From Bacteroidota bacterium (GTDB lineage Bacteria; Bacteroidota; Bacteroidia; Chitinophagales; Saprospiraceae), in the NCBI GenBank assembly GCA_020160935.1, contig JAIUPL010000019.1, forward strand, positions 62,001-126,000: 64,000 nt of DNA, written 5' to 3'. Below the pieces are notes generated by a model. That model did no database searches. It was given only the letters and a program-made list of their open reading frames with translations, and had not been told where the DNA came from. Below are positions 1-8,179 of this stretch, piece by piece (positions within the stretch are counted from its first letter, which is position 1; every line of letters begins with the position of its first letter). The position numbers were made by a program, and so were the translations under genes.

Positions 1-608
1 ATGGTATCTCCTGCCTGTAGATTGTATTGATTTCGAAGTTGGTCAATTTGGGAGGCAGCGCCGCCCGGGAGTTCAAAAGATACATCCATAGGAGAGTATT
101 CCACTTCCGTCGCACTTGTGCGCCACGAATGATGCAAGGTGAGCAAAGGCAGGCGGATATTGCTATTATCGGTATCCAGCACATAGTTGATAGTGGCCGT
201 CCCAAAACTAATGGATACCTTGTTATCGTCCAGGGTGTAGGGAAGGATAGTGTCGGAAGGCGCGATATTGAGGTAATCGAAAAACGAAACCTTTGCTGTT
301 TGATCGTCCAATAGTTCTAATTTTTCAATTTCAAACTCGGTACTATTTATTTCAAGAATGTCTTTCAGGATATTATCAAACTCAAGATAATTACCGCTTG
401 CTGCAATTTCATTGTAGGAATTGGTTGTCAGGACATAATATTTGGTAGTCTGAAACTCGAGTTCCTGGTATTGATAGGCACTCGGAAAAGTGAGTGGTTC
501 TTGCTCTTCTCCGGGGTTACAACTGTATTGTAATGTTGCAGATACGAATACAAAGCATACCAAAAAGCGGTATTTACTTACAGAGGGTAATCTGTTGTGA
601 ATGTGCAT
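1..608 (-). CDS. Putative lipoprotein, C-terminus beyond window edge
   Basis: The reading frame opens at an ATG (606-608) and runs without a stop to the window edge, so about 202 residues are visible and the C-terminus is missing. The N-terminus has a basic start (MHIHNR), a hydrophobic stretch (FLVCFVFVSATL) and a Cys at about residue 30 after QYS, which resembles a Bacteroidota lipoprotein signal. The mature part is acidic and rich in Tyr, Asn and Thr, as in surface or periplasmic beta proteins. I do not recognise the family. A TATTTTTG promoter box lies 32-39 nt upstream of the start. Inference: exported lipoprotein of unknown function. Confidence 0.7.
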   Translation of the reverse strand, partial: MHIHNRLPSVSKYRFLVCFVFVSATLQYSCNPGEEQEPLTFPSAYQYQELEFQTTKYYVLTTNSYNEIAASGNYLEFDNILKDILEINSTEFEIEKLELLDDQTAKVSFFDYLNIAPSDTILPYTLDDNKVSISFGTATINYVLDTDNSNIRLPLLTLHHSWRTSATEVEYSPMDVSFELPGGAASQIDQLRNQYNLQAGDT

Positions 609-639
609 AACGATTGGATTTTGATGATACATGACACAA

Positions 640-674
640 CAAAAATAAACAAGCCCCCTGTCCAATACCACAAA
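640..674 (-). promoter_or_regulatory. Bacteroidota-type promoter for the edge lipoprotein gene
   Basis: On the minus strand a TATTTTTG box (640-647) matches the TAnnTTTG -7 consensus of Bacteroidota. A TTTG (671-674) lies 23 nt upstream, at the long end of the usual spacing. The start codon at 608 follows about 32 nt downstream. Confidence 0.5.
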
Positions 675-765
675 TATCTAGCCCAAGCCCCCCTACCAAC
701 AAGTATTTGCAGCGCCCAAACGAGTAAGCGCAGCATCCACCGCCCGGCATCTGCCTCACCAACAC

Positions 766-798
766 AAAAAAAGCCGGGCGCCTTCATAGACGCCCGGC
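766..798 (-). terminator. Rho-independent terminator without an assigned gene
   Basis: GCCGGGCG (773-780) pairs with CGCCCGGC (791-798) across a 10-nt loop. Read on the minus strand, the 8-bp GC-rich stem is followed by seven T (766-772). It should end a minus-strand transcript arriving from above position 800, but no convincing gene lies there. Confidence 0.7.
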
Positions 799-1055
799 CA
801 GGAATTCCAGGGGATATCGAACTCCAAGAGTCCGGGTACTTTGGGATAAAAGTCACACTTGGGAAACGTGAGGGTACGCGCTTAACTGGGATCCGCTCAT
901 TGGTTTCTCCGACTTATACAAGGGAGCACTGTAAATATGGTTGCTGCAAAGGTCGGGCAGGTAAACGGCTTGTTTTTATCGATTTTTGCAACAAACACAA
1001 TTTTATTTATTGGATATGAGGAAGAGATGAACCCGCTTACGCGGGCCGGGGGCCT
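799..1055. other. Unassigned stretch upstream of an orphan terminator
   Basis: No convincing gene was found. Minus-strand frames give short plausible peptides that are interrupted by stops and continue in different frames, for example one containing LPDLCSNHIYSAPLYK (about 850-965) and another containing FPKCDFYPKVPG just before the terminator. This could be a decayed gene end or a structured RNA. A small hairpin CCCGC-TTAC-GCGGG sits near 1031-1044. Neither reading is supported strongly. Confidence 0.25.
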
Positions 1056-1257
1056 GGGATTGGGCGGATGATGCGGATAAAGCGGATTTTTTGTGGCCTG
1101 ACGGCCACTGGTATTCGGATTTTAAGAGGACTCTACGGTCTTTGTGTCCCTTGTGCACTTCGTGGTTTATTATAACAACCACGAAGGACACAAGGGACAC
1201 AAAGACCGTAGAGTCCTCCTTTATATGAAAAAATCCGTTTCATCCGTTAGTCCATCC
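1056..1257. repeat. Composite intergenic inverted repeat (families H and J)
   Basis: The inner palindrome 1126-1218 has about 40-bp arms (GACTCTACGGTC... against ...GACCGTAGAGTC). The flanks carry GCGGAT-type words on the left (1056-1092) and matching ATCCG words on the right (1229-1257), giving an outer, less perfect arm pair. A nested GTGGCC-TGAC-GGCCAC hairpin lies at 1093-1108. The element occupies the gap downstream of the peroxidase gene, whose stop is at 1270. Confidence 0.8.
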
Positions 1258-1269
1258 TGTCACAAGGGC

Positions 1270-2433
1270 TCATTTAAACGGATTCGAAAAACGTTTGTCC
1301 GTACGAATCGACTCATCCGTCAGGGTGTACAGGAATGCGATCAAATCCTGTTGGGCAGTTTCCGACAGGTTCATGCGTTTGGGCGTTCCGTCGGCGGTTT
1401 TCAGCATTGGGTTCAGGTTGGGGTGGTTTTGAACGCCGGAATTGTAGTGTTCTATCACCTGTTCGAGCGTTTGGAAACGGCCGTCGTGCATGTAGGGCGC
1501 CGTGAGGGAAATGTTGCGCAGGGTCGGCACTTTGAAAGTTCCCATATCAGCGGTATTGCCGGTAATGCCGCCCACGCCGGGGTCGGTGCTCGCTTCCGCG
1601 TCGAGGCCATTGCAGGCATTGGGCAAGGCGCCGATGGTCATGCGGGACGAGTGGCAGCAGGCGCAGTTTTGCAGGTAGATGGTTTTACCCCGGTTTTCGG
1701 CGGCCGTAAAATCGGGGAAATCATATTCTATGTACTCAAATGGATTTTTGGAAAAAGCCTGGTCGAATTTGCTTTGGAAAGAACCGATAGAATTGATAAA
1801 GTTGGCGACAGACTCTGTGATGCGTTTGGGTGTAACCCTTGCATCGCCATAGGCTTTTTCAAACAGCACGGAATAGAAAGGCTGACTCTCCACTGCCGCT
1901 ACGATCTCGCCCATATCCATATTCATTTCCTTCGGATTGCTCATAGACGCCATAATCTGTGCTTCCGCCGATTCACTGCGGTTGTCCCAGAAAAAGCGGG
2001 AACCCATTTGGCAGTTTTCATCACCATATTGGGAGGCAAAACTGACCACCGACGACAGTGGCAAGGAGTTGCGTTCGCCAAGCCTTCCAAACACGCCCGT
2101 GCTGACTGCTTTGTCGTCGCCAAACCCGCGTTCCTGCTTGTGGCAACTCGCGCAGGAAATGGTACCGTCTTTCGACAGACTCTGATCGTAAAACAACACG
2201 CGCCCCAGCACCGCCTTCCGTCGGTCGATGCGCGGGCGCTCTACGCCTGCTACCACCATATTGTACAGAAACTTCGGGTCGTACACATCCATTTCATCGG
2301 GCAGATTCAGGTACTGATCCAGGATGGCTTTTTCTTCCGGCAAATAGTCCGACAGCACCACCTCGGGTTTTTCATGGCATGCCACAAACAGGATACCACT
2401 CAAAAGCAGCGACAGGAGAGCAAGTTTTTGCAT
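1270..2433 (-). CDS. Di-haem cytochrome c peroxidase family lipoprotein
   Basis: A 387-residue protein of the bacterial di-haem cytochrome c peroxidase/MauG family, which reduces hydrogen peroxide or oxidises protein or small substrates using two c-type haems. The first haem site is CASCH (residues 94-98) and the second is CACCH (257-261). A YMHDG motif (314-318) lies in the C-terminal haem domain, where the family has a Met ligand. The signal sequence ends in FVAC, with Cys19 as the likely lipid-anchored residue, so the enzyme should be membrane-attached outside the cytoplasm. It is monocistronic and is flanked by intergenic palindromes on both sides. The electron donor and physiological substrate cannot be told from the sequence. 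Confidence 0.92.
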   Translation of the reverse strand: MQKLALLSLLLSGILFVACHEKPEVVLSDYLPEEKAILDQYLNLPDEMDVYDPKFLYNMVVAGVERPRIDRRKAVLGRVLFYDQSLSKDGTISCASCHKQERGFGDDKAVSTGVFGRLGERNSLPLSSVVSFASQYGDENCQMGSRFFWDNRSESAEAQIMASMSNPKEMNMDMGEIVAAVESQPFYSVLFEKAYGDARVTPKRITESVANFINSIGSFQSKFDQAFSKNPFEYIEYDFPDFTAAENRGKTIYLQNCACCHSSRMTIGALPNACNGLDAEASTDPGVGGITGNTADMGTFKVPTLRNISLTAPYMHDGRFQTLEQVIEHYNSGVQNHPNLNPMLKTADGTPKRMNLSETAQQDLIAFLYTLTDESIRTDKRFSNPFK

Positions 2434-2505
2434 GTTTTCAAATTTTAACAGGTGAATAATTGGGAAGATGCAGTGAGATGGGGAAATGCGGCAAAGAAGG
2501 AGGTA

Positions 2506-2614
2506 GGAGTTATGAGTTATGAGTTATGAGTTTTACTCACTTTGCTTTTGGCCACTCTATTAAAAAAGCCATGAGCAACGCGAATATAACTCATAACTCA
2601 TAACTCATAACTCC
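2506..2614. repeat. Intergenic inverted repeat, family E (GAGTTAT heptads)
   Basis: The left arm is built of GAGTTAT heptads and the right arm of ATAACTC heptads. The loop holds an asymmetric core (TTGCTTTTGGCCACTCTATT). The same core recurs in reverse orientation at 31253-31376. Confidence 0.85.
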
Positions 2615-2635
2615 CAAACTCTTTTTCTCAAACCC

Positions 2636-2666
2636 TTTGCTACTTCAATCAATCATCGTACCTTTG
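2636..2666 (+). promoter_or_regulatory. Promoter of rpsO
   Basis: TTTG (2636-2639), a 19-nt spacer and TACCTTTG (2659-2666) match the Bacteroidota TTTG-N19-21-TAnnTTTG promoter exactly. Transcription would begin near 2672. That gives an rpsO leader of about 155 nt containing the palindrome 2729-2820. Confidence 0.75.
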
Positions 2667-2728
2667 CCGCGCTAAAATCGGATGGATAGGCAAAAACTGC
2701 CGTTTGACCCTCTGAAATCCCATTTTGG

Positions 2729-2820
<92 letters not shown>

Positions 2821-2827
2821 AAGAAAA

Positions 2828-3103
2828 ATGGCAGTCTACTACAACAAAGAGAAAATCGCCGAGATCGTAAAGCAGTATGCTGGCGATGAAAAAAACACCG
2901 GTAACACCGAAGCACAGATCGCGTTGCTCACGTACCGCATCGAAAGCCTGTCGGCACACCTGCGCGCCAACAAGAAAGACCACTCTACCCGCCGCTCCCT
3001 GCTCACCATGGTAGGTCAGCGCAAGAGCCTGCTTTCCTACTACGCGAAAAAAGACATTTACAAGTACCGCGCCCTGATCGAAAAACTCGGTCTGCGTAAG
3101 TAA
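2828..3103 (+). CDS. rpsO: 30S ribosomal protein S15
   Basis: A 91-residue S15 of normal family length. It carries the S15 core with NTGNTEAQIALLTYRI, then ANKKDHSTRRSLLTMVGQR and the SLLSYY segment. S15 binds 16S rRNA early in assembly of the small-subunit platform. It has its own promoter (2636-2666) and terminator (3113-3186), so rpsO and the downstream pnp look like separate transcripts here, although the rpsO-pnp order common in bacteria is kept. The start codon follows the palindromic leader element by 7 nt, with AAGAAAA and no strong Shine-Dalgarno sequence. Confidence 0.98.
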   Translation: MAVYYNKEKIAEIVKQYAGDEKNTGNTEAQIALLTYRIESLSAHLRANKKDHSTRRSLLTMVGQRKSLLSYYAKKDIYKYRALIEKLGLRK

Positions 3104-3112
3104 AAGTAATGC

Positions 3113-3186
3113 GAAGTCGTCCGTACGAAATCGCCGGTCTGCCCATGCAGCAAGGTGTTTCGTTGCGGACGACTTCTTTGTTTTAT
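3113..3186 (+). terminator. Terminator after rpsO
   Basis: GAAGTCGTCCG (3113-3123) pairs with CGGACGACTTC (3166-3176). An inner CGAAA/TTTCG pair extends the stem. TTTGTTTT follows. It begins 9 nt after the rpsO stop codon. Confidence 0.75.
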
Positions 3187-3408
3187 CCCAAATCCCATCC
3201 ACATGAAAACACCTCTCCTCCATTTATTGCGCCGCCGATGACAAGGCATTTTTGCCTTTCAACATATACAACCTGACTCGAAACGTCGGTTTCTTTCAGG
3301 CAAATCAATCATTTTTTACCCGCTCCTGATGTTGTAACGAAGGTGATGTCCGGGAACAAAATCGGAAGCAGGAACAGTACATTTCAAAAACGGGGACGTT
3401 ATTTCCCC
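3187..3408. other. Non-coding stretch between rpsO terminator and palindrome
   Basis: I see no credible gene here. A weak AAGGCA-TTTT-TGCCTT hairpin occurs near 3241-3256 without a T tract. The pnp promoter may lie here or after the next palindrome, but no full TTTG/TAnnTTTG pair was found. Confidence 0.4.
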
Positions 3409-3567
3409 CACACAAAGAGGGCAGGAGTGAGTGGTGAGTAGTGAGTGGTGAGTGGTGAGTGGTGAGTAGTGAGTAGTCAGTGAGAGAAATCACTACTCAC
3501 CATTCACTACTCACTACTCACTACTCACCACTCACTACTCACCACTCACTCCTGCCCTCTTTGTGTG
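3409..3567. repeat. Intergenic inverted repeat, family F (GAGTGGT/GAGTAGT heptads)
   Basis: The outer arms are CACACAAAGAGGGCAGG (3409-3425) and its exact complement ending at 3567. Inside lie about eight GAGTGGT/GAGTAGT heptads facing ACTCACC/ACTCACT heptads. The total is 159 bp. It ends about 100 nt before the pnp start, so it may be part of the pnp leader. Confidence 0.88.
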
Positions 3568-3666
3568 ATTTTTTCGGTTTTTGAAACTGTTGCCTGCTAC
3601 ATTCGGCAAATGTTTCCGGCAAACAGCCTGTTTTGCAACGAAAAGGAGCACAAATGCTCTTTACAT

Positions 3667-5967
3667 ATGGGAAAACAAATCCCGCTCCGTACCACGTTCA
3701 ACCTTCCGGATGGACGTGAAGTTGCGCTTGAGACCGGCAAACTCGCTGCTCAGGCCGATGGCTCCGTTATGCTTCGCATGGGCGACACGATGCTGCTTTG
3801 CACCGTAGTCAGCATGAAAAAAGCGAAGGAAGGCCAGCCTTTTTTCCCGCTTTCCGTGGATTACCAGGAAAAATTTGCGGCAGTAGGCCGTATTCCCGGT
3901 AACTTTTTCCGCCGCGAAAGCAAACTGTCCGACTATGAGGTGTTGATCAGCCGCCTCGTCGACCGTGCCCTGCGCCCGCTGTTCCCCGACGGTTACATGA
4001 ACGAAACCCAGGTGATCATCAACCTGATTTCTGCCGACAAGGACGTGATGCCCGATGCACTGGCCGGTCTGGCCTGCTCGGCTGCCATGGCCGTGAGCGA
4101 TATTCCGCTCGAAGGCCTGTTCTCGGAAGTACGCGTGGCCCGCATCGACGGCAAATTCGTGATCAACCCCGGTCGCGCCGAACTCGAACGCGCCGATATG
4201 GACTTCATCGTAGCCGCCACCAAACACGACATTACCATGGTGGAAGGGGAAGCCGATGAATGCCAGGAAGAAGAACTCGTGGAAGCCATGAAACTGGCCC
4301 ATGAAGCCATTAAGGTGCAGATTGCCGCGCAAGAACGCCTGGCAGAAATGGTAGGTGAAAAAGCGCTGGTGAAACGCGCCCTGCCCGAAATTCCTGAAAA
4401 CGAGGAATTGAAAAAACGCATTGAAGCGCTTATTTCCGATGACATTTATGCCCTTGCCCGCAGCGCCTCCAACAAAGACGCCCGCAAAACGCGTATCGAG
4501 GAAATCAAGGAAGCCGCTATTGCCAAAGTAACCGAAGAATTCGGCGAAGAAGTGATGGCAGAATGGGGCGCCGCAGCCGATCGCTATTTCGAAAAAGCAA
4601 AAAAACGCATCATCCGCGATGTCGTTTTGAGCGACACGAAACGCCTCGACGGCCGCAAAACCGACGAAATTCGTCCGATCTGGTGCGAAGTAGACTACCT
4701 GCCTACCACGCACGGCTCTTCAATCTTTACCCGTGGCGAAACGCAGTCGCTCACTTCGCTCACGCTCGGCACGAAAGAAGACCAGGCGCTGATCGATATT
4801 GCGCTTGATCCGCACGACGACAAGTTTATCCTGCACTACAATTTCCCGCCATACAGCACCGGCGAGGTAAAACCCATGCGCGGTCCGGGCCGCCGCGAAA
4901 TCGGCCACGCCAACCTGGCCGGCCGTTCGCTGCGCAAGGTGATGCCAACCGATTTCCCGTACACGGTGCGCCTGGTGTCCGATATCCTCGAATCCAACGG
5001 CTCGTCTTCTATGGCGACTGTATGCGCCGGTACGCTGGCGCTGCTCGATGGTGGTGTGAACATCAAAGCCCCGGTGGCTGGTATCGCTATGGGCGCTATC
5101 GCCGACGAGGCCGGCCGCATTGCCATTCTCTCCGACATCCTCGGTGACGAAGACGCACTCGGCGATATGGACTTCAAAGTGACGGGTACTGCCAAAGGTA
5201 TCACTGGCACGCAGATGGACATCAAAATCGACGGCATGCCGTACGAAATGCTGACCAAAGCACTGCTGCAGGCCCGCGAAGGCCGTCTGCACATCCTCGG
5301 CGAAATGGCCAAAGCGATCGCAGAACCTCGCACCGACCTGAAACCGCACGCACCGCGTGTGATGGAGTTCCGCATTCCGCGCGACTTCATCGGCGCTGTG
5401 ATCGGCCCGGGTGGCAAGGTTATCCAGGAAATGCAGCGCAATACCGGTACCACGATCTCCATCTCGGAAGACGAACAAGGCGGTATCGTGGCCATCTTCA
5501 GCCCCGACAAAAAAGCCATCGACGCTGCATACGCACAGATTCAGGGTATCGTATTTATGCCGGAAGTGGGCGCTGTGTACGAAGGCGTAGTGGAAGAATT
5601 GGCTGAGTACGGTGCATTCGTCAAGTTTAAGGGTAAAACCGGCTTGTTGCACGTGTCAGAATTCGATCACCGCCGCATCGAAAACATCGCCGATGTGTTG
5701 AAAGTCGGCGATCCGGTTTCGTTCAAAATCCTCGACGTGGATCCGAAAACCGGCAAGATGAAACTGTCTCGCCGCGCCATCGTAGCCAAACCCGACGGCA
5801 CTATGCCGACCGACGAAGAAAACGCAGCCCGCGCTCAACGCGGCGGCGGTGGCGGCGGTGGCCGTGACGGCGGCGGACGTGGTCGCGATGACCGTCGTGG
5901 CGGCGGACGTGATGATCGTCGCGGTGGCGGCGGCGGACGCGATGGCGGCCGTGGAGGAAGACACTAA
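3667..5967 (+). CDS. pnp: Polyribonucleotide nucleotidyltransferase (PNPase)
   Basis: A 766-residue 3'-5' phosphorolytic exoribonuclease acting in mRNA decay. The visible order is RNase PH domain 1 (start MGKQIPLRTTFNLPDG), the helical linker, RNase PH domain 2 (DGRKTDEIRPI, then FPYTVRLVSDILESNGSSSMA), a KH domain with GPGGKVI (about 565-625) and an S1 domain (about 634-704). The last roughly 45 residues are an Arg/Gly/Asp-rich tail made of RGGG and RDDRRGGG units. The ATG at 3667 was chosen because homology begins there; the same frame is open upstream to 3565 but is not PNPase-like. A short GAGCA-CAAA-TGCTC hairpin directly precedes the start. Confidence 0.97.
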   Translation: MGKQIPLRTTFNLPDGREVALETGKLAAQADGSVMLRMGDTMLLCTVVSMKKAKEGQPFFPLSVDYQEKFAAVGRIPGNFFRRESKLSDYEVLISRLVDRALRPLFPDGYMNETQVIINLISADKDVMPDALAGLACSAAMAVSDIPLEGLFSEVRVARIDGKFVINPGRAELERADMDFIVAATKHDITMVEGEADECQEEELVEAMKLAHEAIKVQIAAQERLAEMVGEKALVKRALPEIPENEELKKRIEALISDDIYALARSASNKDARKTRIEEIKEAAIAKVTEEFGEEVMAEWGAAADRYFEKAKKRIIRDVVLSDTKRLDGRKTDEIRPIWCEVDYLPTTHGSSIFTRGETQSLTSLTLGTKEDQALIDIALDPHDDKFILHYNFPPYSTGEVKPMRGPGRREIGHANLAGRSLRKVMPTDFPYTVRLVSDILESNGSSSMATVCAGTLALLDGGVNIKAPVAGIAMGAIADEAGRIAILSDILGDEDALGDMDFKVTGTAKGITGTQMDIKIDGMPYEMLTKALLQAREGRLHILGEMAKAIAEPRTDLKPHAPRVMEFRIPRDFIGAVIGPGGKVIQEMQRNTGTTISISEDEQGGIVAIFSPDKKAIDAAYAQIQGIVFMPEVGAVYEGVVEELAEYGAFVKFKGKTGLLHVSEFDHRRIENIADVLKVGDPVSFKILDVDPKTGKMKLSRRAIVAKPDGTMPTDEENAARAQRGGGGGGGRDGGGRGRDDRRGGGRDDRRGGGGGRDGGRGGRH

Positions 5968-5970
5968 CAG

Positions 5971-6022
5971 AGAGTGAGAGAGGTGAGAGAGTGAGAGAGT
6001 GAGAGAGTGAGAGAGTGAGAGA
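5971..6022. repeat. Single-arm GTGAGAGA octad run
   Basis: About six tandem GTGAGAGA-type 8-mers lie right after the pnp stop without a facing complementary arm. The same word builds both arms of the elements at 40629 and 44019. Confidence 0.8.
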
Positions 6023-6057
6023 TAATTTGATTTTTTTGGAATAATGCGAAATACCAG

Positions 6058-6091
6058 CCGGTTGGGGTTTGTCCCCAGCCGGTTTTTTTTT
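6058..6091 (+). terminator. Terminator after pnp
   Basis: CCGGTTGGGG (6058-6067) pairs with CCCCAGCCGG (6073-6082) around a 5-nt loop, with one G-T pair. Nine T follow. This is a canonical rho-independent terminator. Confidence 0.9.
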
Positions 6092-6236
6092 GGTTATTGA
6101 TTATCGGTTATTAGTTATTAGGGCTTGGTAAGGGTTTATTTTCACAAAGGTTTGGCTGCACAACAAGGAAGCCAAACCTTTGTGAAAATAAACCCTTATC
6201 CACCCCTAATAACCAATAACTGATAACTGATAACCA
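6091..6236. repeat. Intergenic inverted repeat, family A copy 1
   Basis: The outer arms consist of TTATTAG/TTATCGG-type heptads. The inner conserved arm contains GGGTTTATTTTCACAAAGG and its complement. The loop is GCTGCACAACAAGGAAGC. The right arm ends 2 nt before the dacB ATG at 6239. Confidence 0.92.
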
Positions 6237-6238
6237 AG

Positions 6239-7564
6239 ATGGCTTTTCGCTCTTTCACCCTTCTCTTCTCAGGCCTTTTACTTTGTTTTTCCTGCACAAC
6301 GCCACGCCGGATCGCACGGAAAATGGAAAAAGAAGTGCGTCATTCTCCAGTTTTCAGTCGCGCATTTACGGGATTTACGGTAATCGACCCTGAAACAGGT
6401 AAAATACTCGCCGATGTAAACGGCGATCATTATTTTACACCTGCTTCGACTACCAAAATACTGACGCTGTATACCTGCCTGAACATGCTGGGCGATTCGG
6501 TGCCTGCCCTGCAAATACAACGGCGTGTCCTCGATGAAAGCGCCCGACAATACGCCCTGTTGCTGCGCGGAACCGGCGATCCCACTTTTTTGAGTCCTTT
6601 TTTTCAACACTGGCAAGGAACCTTCACAACCTTAAAAAACCGGCCGGAAGTATTGCAATTGCTGGCCCGCGAGCCAGCGCCCGAACGTTTCGGCCCCGGC
6701 TGGGCATGGGATGACTATCCGTACGGATTTCAGGCCGAGCGCACAGTTTTTCCGATGTATGGCGGCGTGGTGCGATATGTGCCTACTTCGGGTTTTCAAT
6801 ACGAGATTCAGCCGCCTGTTTTCAGGGAGCATTTCATCAATGTGTTCCAGAAAGGCGGTTTTGCCGATCATATCATTCGCAGCGAATTTGAAAACGAATG
6901 GCGCGTTCCAGGCCTGAATGCGCCAAAAGGGGAAAAATGGTTGCCTTTTACAGCACCCGACCGCGCTGCCTTGCTGGCCGATACGCTCGGTAAATCCGTG
7001 GAAAAATACACACCCTACCCTTACGAATTGATCCCGAACGAGTGGCAAACCCTCTACTCCACCCCACTCGATACCGTGCTGCGCCGCATGATGTACCAGA
7101 GCGACAATTTTATTGCCGAGCAAATGCTCTTGCTCTGTGCGGGCAAAAAATTCGACCTGCTGCAACAGGATACGCTCATCAACTGGATGCTCGATTCGGT
7201 GCTCAATGACCTTCCTCAGCGCCCCCGCTGGGTGGATGGCTCCGGACTTTCTCGCTATAATCTTATCAGTCCGCAAGACCTGTCCGCTGTCCTGCTTCGC
7301 CTCTGGCGCGAACAGCCGCACGAACGCCTTTTGTCTCTTTTCCCGAAAGGCGGTGTCGATGGCACATTGTCAGACTGGTATGCCGGAAAAGACGGAAAGC
7401 CGTACGTTTTTGCCAAAAGCGGCTCCATGAGCGGCGTCACCTGCCTGAGCGGCTATGTGCGCACCAAACACGGCAAATTCCTGATTTTCACCTTTATGAC
7501 CAATCATTTTGTGGGAAGTAGCCGTGCGTGGAAAGAGGAAATGCAGAAGGTTATTGGTTATTAG
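6239..7564 (+). CDS. dacB: D-alanyl-D-alanine carboxypeptidase/endopeptidase, PBP4 family (S13)
   Basis: A 441-residue class C low-molecular-mass penicillin-binding protein that trims or cleaves peptidoglycan peptides in the periplasm. The three active-site motifs are present: S70-T-T-K73, S288-D-N290 and K393-S-G395. The signal sequence ends in LCFSC, with Cys19 a likely lipidation site. The start codon lies 2 nt after a family A palindrome, and the last residues VIGY plus the TAG stop are encoded inside the next one (7550-7692). The gene is thus bracketed by two copies of the same element in the same orientation. Its closeness to a BlaI/BlaR1 pair may reflect a shared cell-wall theme, but the palindrome and a new promoter separate them. 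Confidence 0.93.
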   Translation: MAFRSFTLLFSGLLLCFSCTTPRRIARKMEKEVRHSPVFSRAFTGFTVIDPETGKILADVNGDHYFTPASTTKILTLYTCLNMLGDSVPALQIQRRVLDESARQYALLLRGTGDPTFLSPFFQHWQGTFTTLKNRPEVLQLLAREPAPERFGPGWAWDDYPYGFQAERTVFPMYGGVVRYVPTSGFQYEIQPPVFREHFINVFQKGGFADHIIRSEFENEWRVPGLNAPKGEKWLPFTAPDRAALLADTLGKSVEKYTPYPYELIPNEWQTLYSTPLDTVLRRMMYQSDNFIAEQMLLLCAGKKFDLLQQDTLINWMLDSVLNDLPQRPRWVDGSGLSRYNLISPQDLSAVLLRLWREQPHERLLSLFPKGGVDGTLSDWYAGKDGKPYVFAKSGSMSGVTCLSGYVRTKHGKFLIFTFMTNHFVGSSRAWKEEMQKVIGY

Positions 7565-7692
7565 TTATTGGTTATTAGGGCTTGGTAAGGGTTTGTTTTC
7601 ACAGAAGTTTGGCCGCACAAACTGGGAAGCCAAACTTCTGTGAAAACAAACCCTTACCAAGCCCTAATAACCAATAACTGATAACTAATAAC
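7550..7692. repeat. Intergenic inverted repeat, family A copy 2
   Basis: TTATTGG/TTATTAG heptads face CTAATAA/CCAATAA/CTGATAA heptads. The inner core is GGGTTTGTTTTCACAGAAG. The left arm overlaps the last 15 nt of dacB, including its TAG stop. Confidence 0.93.
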
Positions 7693-7698
7693 AAACAA

Positions 7699-7744
7699 GT
7701 AGGAAAAATTTCGTAGGAAAGTTTTCGTACGAAATTTTTCCTAC
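7699..7744. promoter_or_regulatory. Triple 17-bp operator of the BlaI-like repressor
   Basis: Three overlapping 17-mers fit one pattern. GTAGGAAAAATTTCGTA is at 7699-7715, GTAGGAAAGTTTTCGTA at 7713-7729, and the first sequence recurs in inverted form at 7728-7744. Copies 1 and 3 are exact inverted repeats, and neighbouring copies share 2-3 bases at each junction. The block ends 1 nt before the -7 box of the blaI-like gene, so binding there should block its promoter. Autoregulation by the encoded repressor is inference. Confidence 0.75.
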
Positions 7745-7745
7745 T

Positions 7746-7753
7746 TATATTTG
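7746..7753 (+). promoter_or_regulatory. Promoter -7 box of the blaI-blaR1-like operon
   Basis: TATATTTG matches TAnnTTTG exactly and ends 4 nt before the ATG at 7758. A transcript starting at the usual distance would be leaderless or nearly so. A weak -33 candidate lies within the operator near 7721-7726. Confidence 0.6.
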
Positions 7754-7757
7754 CCCC

Positions 7758-8168
7758 ATGAAACAGCAAAACGATCCATCCGGCGCCCTGCCGGAACCTA
7801 CCAAATCAGAACTGGAGATACTCCAGGTTCTATGGCAGAATGGCCCCAGCACAGTCAGGTTTGTCAATGACACCCTGAATGAGCAAATGCGGGAGGTGAA
7901 TTACTCTTCTACGCTGAAACTCATGCAGATCATGCTCGACAAAGGTCTGCTGGTGCGTGCAATTGACGGCAAGAATCACATTTATAGGCCGGCCGAAAAA
8001 CAGGAAGTGACGCAGGCGCGGGTCATCCGTGGTCTGGCCACCATTGCTTTTGGAGGTTCGCCTGCTACGCTGGCCTTACGGGCGCTGGGCTCGGGAAGCA
8101 CCTCGGCAGAAGAACTGGAGCAAATCAAGTTATTGATTCAACAACTTGAAAATCAGCAAAATAAATAA
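7758..8168 (+). CDS. BlaI/MecI/CopY-family transcriptional repressor
   Basis: A 136-residue winged-helix repressor. The N-terminal part holds the family pattern (PTKSELEILQVLWQNGPSTV, then VNYSSTLKLMQIMLDKGLL), followed by a dimerisation helix region. Family members bind palindromic operators and are cleaved when the partner BlaR1/MecR1 protease is activated. The partner gene follows after 11 nt, and a triple 17-bp operator precedes the start, so the arrangement fits an autoregulated operon. In Bacteroidota such pairs usually respond to envelope stress or unknown ligands rather than carrying a beta-lactamase, and no beta-lactamase gene is nearby. The inducer is unknown. Confidence 0.93.
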   Translation: MKQQNDPSGALPEPTKSELEILQVLWQNGPSTVRFVNDTLNEQMREVNYSSTLKLMQIMLDKGLLVRAIDGKNHIYRPAEKQEVTQARVIRGLATIAFGGSPATLALRALGSGSTSAEELEQIKLLIQQLENQQNK

Positions 8169-8179
8169 ACTCATTTGCC

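Noticed and set aside
597-1019. A 140-codon plus-strand frame in the first large gap
   Set aside because: It overlaps the lipoprotein start, a promoter and a terminator on the other strand and shows no protein-like pattern or homology that I recognise.
1031-1044. CCCGC-TTAC-GCGGG hairpin as a terminator
   Set aside because: The 5-bp stem has no T tract on either strand.
1144-2448. A 434-codon open frame antisense to the di-haem peroxidase gene
   Set aside because: The opposite strand encodes an intact CXXCH-containing peroxidase with signal peptide; the antisense product has no recognisable domain and begins inside a palindrome.
3565-3666. Extended PNPase start at 3565
   Set aside because: The extra 34 residues begin inside a palindrome arm and have no PNPase similarity; the ATG at 3667 gives the normal family start.
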